A DNA stretch of 64,000 nucleotides from Eubacteriales bacterium (lineage in GTDB: Bacteria > Bacillota > Clostridia > Oscillospirales > Butyricicoccaceae). The notes beneath the pieces are model-generated. The model had not been told where the DNA came from, made no database searches, and saw nothing but the letters and a program-made list of their open reading frames with translations. The position numbers were made by a program, and so were the translations under genes. Shown here piece by piece: positions 44,202 to 52,159 of this stretch. The stretch covers positions 1 to 64,000 of the forward strand of contig JAUNGQ010000007.1 in assembly GCA_030524285.1 (NCBI GenBank), written 5' to 3'. Each line of letters opens with the position of its first letter. The stretch's first letter is position 1.

Positions 44202-44374
44202 TTCCCTGATTTTCACACTTTTTATGACCCATAATAAAAAATCTAAGTATTATATCAATTATACGGTATAGACTTCATTCTAGTATTCAGTTCATATTTC
44301 TGTTTACTCCTTTCTATGCTAAAATACATGGGTATTGTTTTATCAGCATGATTTTTATAAAAGGAGTAAGTGAA

Positions 44375-45907
44375 ATGTCAACCACAGTTATCGTTATTGC
44401 CATTATCGTTTATCTGGCAATGATGCTTTATATCGGTTTCCGTTTCTCCCGCAGAAACAAAAGCACCGATGATTTCTATCTTGGCGGACGTAAGCTCGGC
44501 CCACTGGTTACAGCCATGAGCGCTGAGGCATCAGACATGAGCAGTTGGCTGCTGATGGGTCTGCCGGGCGTTGCATATGTGACCGGTATTGCAGATGCCA
44601 CATGGACCGCAATTGGCCTTGCAATTGGTACTTATCTGAACTGGCTGATTGTCGCACGCCGTATTCGCATCTATACCCATACCACAAATTCCATTACCAT
44701 TCCGGACTTCTTCTCTGACCGTTATGGTGACAAGAAGCATATCCTGTCCGCTGTCGCAGCAATCATTATCATTATTTTCTTCATCCCATATACCGCTTCC
44801 GGTTTTTCCGCCTGCGGCAAGCTGTTTAACCAGCTGTTTGGTGTAGATTATATGATTGCGATGATTGTCAGCGCTGCAATCATTGTTGGTTATTGTGCAC
44901 TGGGCGGCTTTCTGGCAGCCAGTACGACGGATTTGGTGCAGTCCATCGTTATGACAATTGCACTGATTGTCGTTGTATTCTATGGCATTCATTCCGCAGG
45001 CGGCTGGGATGCTGTGATCACCAACGCACAGTCCCTGCCAGGCTATTTGAGCCTGACCAATATTTATAACCCGGAAACCGGTACATCCTCGGTTTACGGC
45101 GCCCTGACCTCCGCTTCCATGCTTGCATGGGGCCTTGGTTACTTCGGTATGCCGCATGTTCTGCTTCGTTTCATGGCAACTGAGGACGAAAAGAAACTGA
45201 AAACCTCCCGCCGTATCGCTACCGTATGGGTTGTGATCTCCATGGCAGTTGCAGTATTTATTGGTATTGTTGGTCTGGCTATGACCAAGGCAGGTACATT
45301 GCCGGTTCTGGAGGATTCCGAAAGAATCATCATCAATATTGCGCAGTTAATCAGTGAGCACGGTGTTCTGGCTGCACTGATGGCAGGTGTTATTCTGGCA
45401 GGTATTTTGGCAGCTACAATGTCCACCGCTGACTCCCAATTGCTGGCTGCTTCCTCCAGCTTCTCTCAGAACCTGCTGCAGGATCTGTTCGGCGTCAAAT
45501 TGACCAATAAACAGAGCATTTTTGCCGCTCGTATAACGGTTGTTGTCATCTCAATCATTGCAATCTTTCTTGCACGTGACCCGAACAGCTCCGTATTCCG
45601 CATTGTATCGTTCGCATGGGCAGGCTTCGGCGCTACCTTTGGTCCGGTTGTTCTGCTTGCTCTGTTCTGGAAGCGTTCCAATATCTACGGCGCTCTGACA
45701 GGCATGGTTGCAGGCGGCGCTATGGTATTTATCTGGAAATTTGGTATTGCTACCCTCGGCGGTGCATTCGCTATCTACGAACTTCTGCCGGCATTCATTG
45801 TTGCGCTGGTTGTCAATATCATCGTCAGTCTGGTGACCCCAGCTCCGTCTCAGGATGTTATCGATGTATATGACAAGGTTTCAGCTTTGGTTGCAAAGAA
45901 GGATTAA
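44375..45907 (+). CDS. putP: Sodium/proline symporter
   Basis: The 510-residue member of the sodium:solute symporter family has about 13 membrane helices. The conserved N-terminal segment is GGRKLGPLVTAMSAEASDMSSWLLMGLPG (about residues 37-65), which contributes sodium and substrate contacts in PutP. A central GYCALGGFLAASTTDLVQ lies near 170. AAAGGAG precedes the ATG. Proline is the best-supported substrate by similarity, but related amino acid or osmolyte substrates are possible. A TetR-type gene lies upstream and a terminator downstream. Confidence 0.9.
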   Translation: MSTTVIVIAIIVYLAMMLYIGFRFSRRNKSTDDFYLGGRKLGPLVTAMSAEASDMSSWLLMGLPGVAYVTGIADATWTAIGLAIGTYLNWLIVARRIRIYTHTTNSITIPDFFSDRYGDKKHILSAVAAIIIIIFFIPYTASGFSACGKLFNQLFGVDYMIAMIVSAAIIVGYCALGGFLAASTTDLVQSIVMTIALIVVVFYGIHSAGGWDAVITNAQSLPGYLSLTNIYNPETGTSSVYGALTSASMLAWGLGYFGMPHVLLRFMATEDEKKLKTSRRIATVWVVISMAVAVFIGIVGLAMTKAGTLPVLEDSERIIINIAQLISEHGVLAALMAGVILAGILAATMSTADSQLLAASSSFSQNLLQDLFGVKLTNKQSIFAARITVVVISIIAIFLARDPNSSVFRIVSFAWAGFGATFGPVVLLALFWKRSNIYGALTGMVAGGAMVFIWKFGIATLGGAFAIYELLPAFIVALVVNIIVSLVTPAPSQDVIDVYDKVSALVAKKD

Positions 45908-45925
45908 TTTTATTCCCTAAAAAGT

Positions 45926-45968
45926 TTAAGCAGATTTCTCACAGAAATGTGTGGAAATCTGCTTTTTA
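45926..45968 (+). terminator. Terminator of putP
   Basis: An AAGCAGATTT...CACA stem pairs with TGTG...AAATCTGCTT, followed by a TTTTTATC tail. Confidence 0.75.
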
Positions 45969-46027
45969 TCATTTTGTTGCAAATCTGCAATTGTTTTCCA
46001 CGCTGTATGAGACACGTTTTCCTCTTG

Positions 46028-46046
46028 TTTGTCGAAATTTGTCGAT
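46028..46046 (+). promoter_or_regulatory. Two tandem 0A-box-like sites upstream of spo0A
   Basis: TGTCGAA (46030-46036) and TGTCGAT (46040-46046) are ten bp apart, one helical turn. They match the Spo0A core TGTCGAA. Confidence 0.55.
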
Positions 46047-46168
46047 CATTTCCTTTCATGACCAATTGGTCATTCCGCTACCTCCTAATTCTCCCTATAT
46101 AAGGCCCATAATTTGATAAAATTCGTGTTTTTCGTTACATTTTATTCCATTTTTCACTCAAATCCGAT

Positions 46169-46175
46169 TGTCGAA
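46169..46175 (+). promoter_or_regulatory. Third 0A-box-like site upstream of spo0A
   Basis: A perfect TGTCGAA core lies about 39 bp upstream of the -35 element of the spo0A promoter. Confidence 0.5.
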
Positions 46176-46213
46176 CACAATAGCTTTGGATAATTTTTAT
46201 TTAATTTCTTGTC

Positions 46214-46242
46214 TTGTTTGCTTCCATTTTACGATATATAAT
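46214..46242 (+). promoter_or_regulatory. Promoter of spo0A
   Basis: TTGTTT (46214-46219), 17 bp, TATAAT (46237-46242), about 50 bp before the start codon. Confidence 0.6.
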
Positions 46243-46291
46243 AAAAATCGTTCGGTATAAAACTACTTATAGAAAAGAGAGGATTGAAAAA

Positions 46292-47080
46292 ATGTTATCT
46301 GTTATTCGGGTGATGATTGCATCGGAAGACAGCACATTTTCAAAGCTGTTTTCTGCAACAACGCAGCCCTCCGAAGGTTTATCTGTAGTCGGTATGTATA
46401 CCTCGGGGATTGGTTTGATGGACGCGATCCGGCATGATAAGCCTGACGTACTGTTGATTGATTTCATGCTTCCCGGCGTCAATACTCTAACCATTTTACA
46501 TGAGATAAACCGGCTTTCGTCGGAAGAACGTCCCACGGTTTATGTCCTGTCCTCATTTGCTTCTCCGGAAACTGTTGCGGAATGTCATCGTTTGGGAGTT
46601 TGCTTTTTCCTGCGCAAGCCAATTGATATTGCATCGCTTATTGACCTGATTTCCCGGTATGGTATTTCCTCCCGGCATTCTCTGTATCAGCCCAAGGCAC
46701 AACCAAGCTGGCTGGATGTTTTCATGTATGTTACCCAGATTCTGACAAGTCTTCAAATCCCGGCGCATGTTGCAGGCTATGGCTATGTTCGTGAATGTAT
46801 TATGTTGACGCTTGCCGATACATCCACAGCAGACTCTGTCACCAAAATCCTGTATCCAACTGTTGCCAAAAATAATAATACTACATGGACAAGCGTGGAG
46901 CGCGATATCCGCAATGCAATTGAAATCGCATGGAAACGCTCAAACGGCTATATGCCTGGTTTCAGTACAGTCCGCCGTCCTCCAAACCGTGAGTTCATTC
47001 TCACAATTGTAGATCGTGTACGCTGTGAAATGCACCTTGATCAAAACTATCCAGATCAAATCCAACGCGGAATTTTTTAA
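46292..47080 (+). CDS. spo0A: Spo0A-type sporulation master regulator
   Basis: Spo0A is the response regulator that commits endospore formers to sporulation. The 262-residue protein has an N-terminal receiver (1-120) with acidic E12/D13, phospho-acceptor D57 (LLIDFMLPG) and K109 (RKP). The C-terminal Spo0A DNA-binding domain (about 144-255) shows IPAHVAGYGYVRECIMLTL, TKILYPTVAKNNNTTWTSVE and NAIEIAWKRSN. This is a clear but divergent match: family proteins usually have KGYQYLREAI and PSRVERAIRHAIE there. AAGAGAGGATTG precedes the ATG. The usual upstream partner spoIVB is absent. 0A-box-like sites upstream suggest autoregulation. Confidence 0.88.
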   Translation: MLSVIRVMIASEDSTFSKLFSATTQPSEGLSVVGMYTSGIGLMDAIRHDKPDVLLIDFMLPGVNTLTILHEINRLSSEERPTVYVLSSFASPETVAECHRLGVCFFLRKPIDIASLIDLISRYGISSRHSLYQPKAQPSWLDVFMYVTQILTSLQIPAHVAGYGYVRECIMLTLADTSTADSVTKILYPTVAKNNNTTWTSVERDIRNAIEIAWKRSNGYMPGFSTVRRPPNREFILTIVDRVRCEMHLDQNYPDQIQRGIF

Positions 47081-47099
47081 TTTTTTATTAATTTTCTCT

Positions 47100-47137
47100 A
47101 AAATAGCGCTGATTTTACGCATTCAGCGCTATTTTTG
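47100..47137 (+). terminator. Terminator of spo0A
   Basis: A perfect 13-bp stem (AAAATAGCGCTGA / TCAGCGCTATTTT) is followed by TTG after the T-run. Confidence 0.85.
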
Positions 47138-47161
47138 TATACTTTTTCCTGTATCCAGCAA

Positions 47162-47190
47162 TTGACGTACCGCTTCATTACCTTTATAAT
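47162..47190 (+). promoter_or_regulatory. Promoter of the L,D-transpeptidase gene
   Basis: TTGACG (47162-47167), 17 bp, TATAAT (47185-47190). A leader of about 145 nt follows with short inverted repeats (GAATCC/GGATTC, GAATTT/AAATTC, CCAGT/ACTGG). Confidence 0.65.
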
Positions 47191-47343
47191 GATTAACGTA
47201 TTGGTTTCTACTTGAATCCGTCATTTCTACTACAAAGGATTCCGTTGAATTTTCTCGAAATTCCCTCTTTCAGCGAATTTTTGGGAAACGAACCAGTTTG
47301 GAAATACATACTGGCTTTCCTGTATTTTGAATGGAGATTTGTA

Positions 47344-48123
47344 ATGAACAGACAGAAAAAAACCTTTTTGAAACGTATCGTACTTCCTTTCACCGTATGC
47401 TGCACTGCTACCGTCACAATGGCCGCCCTTTTTTGCCATGCAGCTTTTCTTACCGGCGCCGTTGCGGCAGAGCCGCAAACCTCAAACGCCGGCGAAGCTG
47501 CTAAAAAAACAGTAGAGCAGGCTGCTTCTCAGGCAGAACAACAGGTTCAGCAGTCAGACAGCAATGTGCAGGAAATTGATGGGATCGAATGGGTTATCCA
47601 CGAGGAGCTTCCCATTCAGGAGCCCTCGCTTTCTCCGGAAGAAGCAACGGATGTTTCCATTCTCGTGGAAAAGTCCAAGCATTTGCTTACCCTTTATAGC
47701 GGTGAAACTGTCATTGCCCAGTATACCGTCGGTCTTGCGAGCCAATATACAGAGGGTCCAAAGCAGCAGGAAGGTGACAAGCGCAATCCGGAGGGTGAAT
47801 ATGAAGTTTGTGTCCTCAATGAAAACAGCAAATATTATCTTGCCCTCGGACTGAATTACCCGAATGCAGCAGATGCCCAGCGCGGTTTGGATACCGGATT
47901 GATTACACAGGAGGAATATAATGATATTATGTACCAGCTTTCTGTCGGCCAACAGCCAAACTGGTATACCAAGCTCGGCGGGCAGATTATGATCCATGGT
48001 CAGAAGGGAAACCTTGGCGGGCAGACAGACTGGACAACCGGCTGCGTTGCTGTGAACAATGCAGTCATGGATATTTTGTGGAAGTATTGTCCGGTTGGTA
48101 CCAAAGTCACTATCGTTGCGTGA
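47344..48123 (+). CDS. L,D-transpeptidase (YkuD domain), exported
   Basis: The 259-residue protein has an N-terminal signal or anchor segment (about residues 10-40) and a short Gln/Ala-rich spacer. A C-terminal YkuD domain carries the catalytic MIHGQKGN...TTGCVAV motif (His near 228, Cys near 244). YkuD enzymes form 3-3 peptidoglycan crosslinks or attach proteins to the wall, acting outside the membrane. TGGAGATTTG precedes the ATG. It is monocistronic with its own promoter and a fairly long leader, and lies between spo0A and the hydG unit. Confidence 0.88.
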   Translation: MNRQKKTFLKRIVLPFTVCCTATVTMAALFCHAAFLTGAVAAEPQTSNAGEAAKKTVEQAASQAEQQVQQSDSNVQEIDGIEWVIHEELPIQEPSLSPEEATDVSILVEKSKHLLTLYSGETVIAQYTVGLASQYTEGPKQQEGDKRNPEGEYEVCVLNENSKYYLALGLNYPNAADAQRGLDTGLITQEEYNDIMYQLSVGQQPNWYTKLGGQIMIHGQKGNLGGQTDWTTGCVAVNNAVMDILWKYCPVGTKVTIVA

Positions 48124-48144
48124 CATTCCTATGGCAGTACAGCC

Positions 48145-48173
48145 TTGTGCTTTTTTGTATTTGGTGGTATACT
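48145..48173 (+). promoter_or_regulatory. Promoter of the TM1266-hydG unit
   Basis: TTGTGC (48145-48150), 17 bp, TATACT (48168-48173). A leader of about 200 nt follows. Confidence 0.6.
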
Positions 48174-48179
48174 ATAACA

Positions 48180-48370
48180 AATACCGGTACGCGGATAGAG
48201 ACGCTCTTACCGCAAACCATGTTACGTTTAAACCAAGTGTACCGCCCCGCAAGGAGTATTGCCTGACGGAAAAGACATGCAAAACACATGCCTATTTTCT
48301 GCCATACTTGATGGCAAATGATTCTGTCTATTCTACATCCTTGTGCTGCGGCACAGGGATGTTTTTTTTC
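48180..48370 (+). ncRNA. Structured leader RNA (candidate riboswitch or attenuator) of the hydG unit
   Basis: After the promoter the leader can form a three-way junction. CGGTAC (48185-48190) pairs with GTACCG (48239-48244) and encloses a GCGG/CCGC stem with an inner AGAG/CTCT helix and an AAAC/GTTT hairpin. Further hairpins (GCAA/TTGC, GCCAT/ATGGC) follow. It ends in an intrinsic terminator (48336-48370), 17 bp before the TM1266-family gene. The conserved cores of the cobalamin, SAM, TPP, FMN and glycine riboswitches are not present as far as I can see. The ligand is unknown. Confidence 0.5.
48336..48370 (+). terminator. Leader terminator before the TM1266-hydG genes
   Basis: An 11-bp stem (CATCCTTGTGC / GCACAGGGATG, one G-T pair, TGCG loop) is followed by eight T residues. 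Confidence 0.85.
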
Positions 48371-48387
48371 AGAAAGGATTGCATCGT

Positions 48388-48636
48388 ATGGAAGAAACCC
48401 GTGTAGCAGTTGTGGCCATTGTCGTGGAAAATCCCGCACAGGCAGACCAACTCAATGAGATTTTACATCAGTACAGACAGTATATTATTGGCCGAATGGG
48501 TATCCCCTATGAGAAGCGGGATATTTCACTCATCAGCATCGCTGTTGACGCACCTACGGATATTATCAGTGCCATGTCCGGCAAAATCGGTATGCTGGAG
48601 GGTGTCGCTGCCAAAGCAGTCTATTCTAAAGTCTAA
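48388..48636 (+). CDS. TM1266-family putative iron-only hydrogenase system regulator
   Basis: The 82-residue protein has an ACT-like ferredoxin fold (beta-alpha-beta-beta-alpha-beta: RVAVVAIVVENPAQADQLNEIL, then DISLISIAVDAPTDII, GKIGMLEGVAAKAVYSKV). The family is regularly encoded next to [FeFe] hydrogenase maturation genes and is annotated as a putative regulator. The mechanism is not established. AGAAAGGATTG precedes the ATG, shortly after the leader terminator. It is 14 bp upstream of hydG. Confidence 0.85.
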   Translation: MEETRVAVVAIVVENPAQADQLNEILHQYRQYIIGRMGIPYEKRDISLISIAVDAPTDIISAMSGKIGMLEGVAAKAVYSKV

Positions 48637-48650
48637 GGAGGTAACATATT

Positions 48651-50066
48651 GTGTACAATGTGATGTCCCCCAAAGCAGAAGAATTTATCAGTGACGAAGA
48701 AATCCGTGCATGTCTTGCGTATGCCGAAGCAAATAAGCACAATCGTGAGCTGATTGACCAGATTCTTGAAAAAGCCCGCAAAATGAAAGGCGTTTCCCAC
48801 AAGGAAGCCATTGTCTTGCTGGATTGTGATCTGGAGGATAAAAACCAGGAAATTTATGCGCTTGCCCGTCAAATCAAGGAAGAATTCTACGGCAACCGTA
48901 TCGTTATGTTTGCCCCGCTGTACCTGTCGAATTACTGTATCAATGGCTGTGAATACTGTCCATATCACGCAAAAAACCGCCATATCCCACGCAAAAAGCT
49001 GACACAGGAAGAGATTCGGCAGGAGGTTATGGCACTGCAGGATATGGGGCATAAGCGTCTTGCCATTGAATCCGGTGAAGATCCTGTGAACAATCCGCTG
49101 GAATACATTCTGGAATCCATCAAGACCATTTACAGCATCAAACATAAAAACGGTGCTATCCGCCGTGTCAACGTCAATATTGCCGCTACAACGGTGGAAA
49201 ACTACACCAAACTCAAGGATGCCGGTATCGGTACTTATATCCTGTTCCAGGAGACCTATAACAAAGAATCCTATGAAGCGCTGCATCCATCCGGTCCAAA
49301 GTCGGATTATGCATACCATACCGAGGCGATGGATCGTGCAATGGAAGGCGGTATCGATGACGTTGGCCTTGGCGTGCTGTTCGGTCTAAACAACTATCGC
49401 TATGACTTCACTGGTATCATCATGCATGCAGAGCATCTGGAAGCCTACAAGGGTGTCGGCCCGCATACCATCAGTGTACCACGCCTGCGCCGTGCGGATG
49501 ATATTGACCCGGATGTATTTGACAACGGCATTGACGATGACCTGTTTGCTAAAATCGTCGCATGTATCCGCATTGCTGTTCCGTATACCGGCATGATCGT
49601 TTCCACCCGTGAGAGCCAGCAGAGCCGCGAACGTGTGCTGAACCTCGGCGTTTCCCAGATCAGCGGCGGCTCCCGTACCTCTGTCGGTGGCTATACGGAC
49701 GAAGAGCGTCCGGAGGATACGGTTCAGTTTGATGTCGATGACCGCCGTACACTGGATGAGGTGGTGCACTGGCTGATGGATCTGGGCTATGTACCAAGCT
49801 TCTGCACCGCCTGCTATCGTGCCGGACGTACCGGCGACCGCTTCATGTCTTTGCTAAAAAGCAGGCAGATCGTCAACTGCTGCCATCCAAACGCACTGAT
49901 GACGTTAAAGGAATATCTGGAGGATTATGCTTCTCCGGAGACAAAGGCAGTTGGTGAAGCGTTGATTCAGAAGGAGCTGCAAACCATTCCAAATGAGCAG
50001 GTCCGCGAAAAAGCCGCAGAATACATCGCAAATATCCATCTTGGACAGCGTGATTTCCGCTTCTAA
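48651..50066 (+). CDS. hydG: [FeFe] hydrogenase H-cluster maturase HydG
   Basis: HydG is a radical SAM tyrosine lyase that makes CO and cyanide ligands for the H-cluster. The 471-residue protein has the CX3CX2C cluster motif CINGCEYC near residue 96 and a C-terminal auxiliary-cluster motif, CTACYRAGRTGDRFM near 384 with a further Cys after about 22 residues. The start is a GTG at 48651, eight bases after GGAGGT; the resulting MYNVMS... N-terminus matches the family. HydE and HydF are not in the window. It should mature both hydrogenases encoded here. Confidence 0.96.
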   Translation: MYNVMSPKAEEFISDEEIRACLAYAEANKHNRELIDQILEKARKMKGVSHKEAIVLLDCDLEDKNQEIYALARQIKEEFYGNRIVMFAPLYLSNYCINGCEYCPYHAKNRHIPRKKLTQEEIRQEVMALQDMGHKRLAIESGEDPVNNPLEYILESIKTIYSIKHKNGAIRRVNVNIAATTVENYTKLKDAGIGTYILFQETYNKESYEALHPSGPKSDYAYHTEAMDRAMEGGIDDVGLGVLFGLNNYRYDFTGIIMHAEHLEAYKGVGPHTISVPRLRRADDIDPDVFDNGIDDDLFAKIVACIRIAVPYTGMIVSTRESQQSRERVLNLGVSQISGGSRTSVGGYTDEERPEDTVQFDVDDRRTLDEVVHWLMDLGYVPSFCTACYRAGRTGDRFMSLLKSRQIVNCCHPNALMTLKEYLEDYASPETKAVGEALIQKELQTIPNEQVREKAAEYIANIHLGQRDFRF

Positions 50067-50093
50067 TCTCGACAAAATTTTAACATTTCATCA

Positions 50094-50130
50094 ACCCGAA
50101 GACGGTTTTCTGTCTTCGGGTCTTTTTTTC
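50094..50130 (+). terminator. Terminator of hydG
   Basis: A perfect 10-bp stem (ACCCGAAGAC / GTCTTCGGGT) is followed by CTTTTTTTC. Confidence 0.88.
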
Positions 50131-50192
50131 GCCTCAAATAATGCAAATCGCTATATTTTTTCAATTTATCAAAAGAATTATGCAAAATAAGG

Positions 50193-50220
50193 TTGCTTTT
50201 TTTTCAAAATAGCGTACAAT
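50193..50220 (+). promoter_or_regulatory. Promoter of the group A hydrogenase operon
   Basis: TTGCTT (50193-50198), 16 bp, TACAAT (50215-50220), about 100 bp before the first gene. Confidence 0.5.
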
Positions 50221-50320
50221 ATAGAATAAAATATTTGAGCATTTGTTGATTATTTTCTGATGAAATCAGGGTTACTGTCGAGTAACATCGGAGCAAAAAT
50301 GAATTTGAGGTGACGAATCA

Positions 50321-52159
50321 TTGAGTAGATTAAGTCTGGAAACACCAAACAAAGCACAAACCGTTGTAGAAGGCCTTTATCGGGATCTGGAACGCCGTAT
50401 TGCTGCCAGCCCTCCGGGGCTATGTCCAGTGGACATTTCTCTTGGTTTTTTGAAGCTTTGCCATGCACAGACCTGTGGCAAATGCTCCCCGTGCCGCATC
50501 GGCCTCGGACAACTTGCCCATTTGATGGATGATGTCTTGAGCAGCCGTGCCACGATGGACACCATTGATCGCATTGAAAAGACTGCCAAAACCATAGCCG
50601 ATACAGCAGATTGCGCTATCGGCTATGAAGCAGCCAACATGGTTCTGCGCGGCGTACAAGGCTTCCGTGATGACTACGAGGAGCATGTCCAGAATAACCG
50701 TTGTACCAGCGGGCTGACCCAGCCGGTACCGTGTGTTGCACTATGTCCGGCACATGTGGATGTACCGGGTTATATCTCTCTTGTCCGTGCAGGACGCTAT
50801 GAGGATGCAGTCAAGCTCATCCGCAAAGACAACCCATTTCCGACAGCCTGTGCCTTTGTCTGTGAGCACCCGTGCGAAGCACGCTGCCGCAGAAATATGG
50901 TGGATGATGCTGTCAATATCTGTGGCATCAAGCATTTTGCCGTTACTCATGCCATGCACGTATCTCCTGCTCCAAACCAGCCGTCTACCGGCAAGCGTGT
51001 TGCTATCATCGGCGGCGGCCCGGGCGGTTTGTCCTGTGCTTTTTATTTGCAGCTGATGGGACATCATACCGTTGTTTATGAACAGCGCCCGAAGTTGGGT
51101 GGTATGCTGCGCTACGGCATTCCGCGTTACCGTCTGCCGGAGGAAATGCTGGACAACGATATCGATGTCATCCTCAGCACTGGTGTTGAGGTACATACCG
51201 GCGTATCCGTTGGACGTGATATTCCGATTCACGAAATTGAACACGACTTCGATGCTGTTTTCCTGTGCATCGGCGCACATGTCGACCGCAAAATCGGTAT
51301 TCCAGGTGAAAGCAGTATCGGTGTTGTTTCCGCAGTAGAAATGCTGCGTGATATTGGTGAAGGCAACGCACCGGATCTCACTGGTAAGCGTGTTTGTGTC
51401 ATCGGCGGCGGCAATGTATCCATGGATGCTACCCGTACGGCAATTCGTCTGGGCGCTTCCAGCGTAACCACAGTGTATCGCCGCCGTGTAGACGATATGA
51501 CCGCATTACAGGAGGAAATTGAGGAAGCAGCAGCAGAAGGCGCAACCATTCTTCCGTTGCAGGCACCGCTTCGCATTGAACACGATGAAGAAGGGCATGT
51601 GACTGCCCTGATTACCCAACCGCAGCAGATCGGCCCGGTTGGGCGCGATGGACGTCCAAGCCCAATCGCCGCAAAACTGGAAGAAAAGGCAATCCCATGC
51701 GATATTGTCATTGTCGCAATCGGTCAGGGCATTGATTCCAAGGCATTTGCTGCCGCTGGTATTGCCGTCAATCGTGAACGCTTTTCCGCACTGCCGGACA
51801 GCATCGTGGAAGGCAGCACGAAGACCTTTGCAGGCGGCGACGCTGTTACCGGTCCATCTACCGTAATCCGTGCGATTGCAGCCGGAAAGGTTGCTGCGGC
51901 CAATATCGACAACTTCCTCGGCTACAACCATGTGATTCATGCAGCTGTAGAAGATATTCCGGAAGCACCGCTGTCTCCGGTTCCAGCATGTGGACGCGTT
52001 AATCTGCGCACTCGTCCGGCATGTGACTGCATCAACAACTTTGATGATATCAAGGAAGGCATGACAGAGGAAGAGGTTTTACAGGAATCTTCCCGTTGTC
52101 TGCGTTGTGATCATTATGGCTATGGCAACTTCAGAGGAGGTAGAATGAGACAATGGTAA
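50321..52159 (+). CDS. NuoF/GltD-like Fe-S flavoprotein partner of the hydrogenase
   Basis: The 612-residue protein fuses two parts. Residues 1-120 resemble the C-terminal 4Fe-4S domain of NuoF/HydB (CGKCSPC at 52-58, a further Cys at 98). Residues 130-600 resemble the GltD subunit of glutamate synthase, with a Cys-rich domain (CVALCP 138-143, CEHPCEARC 181-189), FAD-binding IIGGGPGGLSCA (229-240), NAD(P)-binding VCVIGGGNVSMDATR near 360 and the GGDAVTGPST FAD closing motif near 505. It probably passes electrons between NAD(P)H and the hydrogenase. The start is a TTG at 50321 behind GAGGTGAC. Its stop overlaps the hydrogenase start by seven bases. Confidence 0.88.
   Translation: MSRLSLETPNKAQTVVEGLYRDLERRIAASPPGLCPVDISLGFLKLCHAQTCGKCSPCRIGLGQLAHLMDDVLSSRATMDTIDRIEKTAKTIADTADCAIGYEAANMVLRGVQGFRDDYEEHVQNNRCTSGLTQPVPCVALCPAHVDVPGYISLVRAGRYEDAVKLIRKDNPFPTACAFVCEHPCEARCRRNMVDDAVNICGIKHFAVTHAMHVSPAPNQPSTGKRVAIIGGGPGGLSCAFYLQLMGHHTVVYEQRPKLGGMLRYGIPRYRLPEEMLDNDIDVILSTGVEVHTGVSVGRDIPIHEIEHDFDAVFLCIGAHVDRKIGIPGESSIGVVSAVEMLRDIGEGNAPDLTGKRVCVIGGGNVSMDATRTAIRLGASSVTTVYRRRVDDMTALQEEIEEAAAEGATILPLQAPLRIEHDEEGHVTALITQPQQIGPVGRDGRPSPIAAKLEEKAIPCDIVIVAIGQGIDSKAFAAAGIAVNRERFSALPDSIVEGSTKTFAGGDAVTGPSTVIRAIAAGKVAAANIDNFLGYNHVIHAAVEDIPEAPLSPVPACGRVNLRTRPACDCINNFDDIKEGMTEEEVLQESSRCLRCDHYGYGNFRGGRMRQW

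Noticed and set aside
47191-47343. Riboswitch (for example c-di-AMP type) before the L,D-transpeptidase gene
   Set aside because: Only short unlinked inverted repeats are present, with no terminator and no recognisable conserved core.
48059-48406. Open frame spanning the L,D-transpeptidase end and the hydG leader
   Set aside because: It overlaps a conserved gene and the terminator hairpin and has no domain or ribosome site. The region is better read as a leader RNA.
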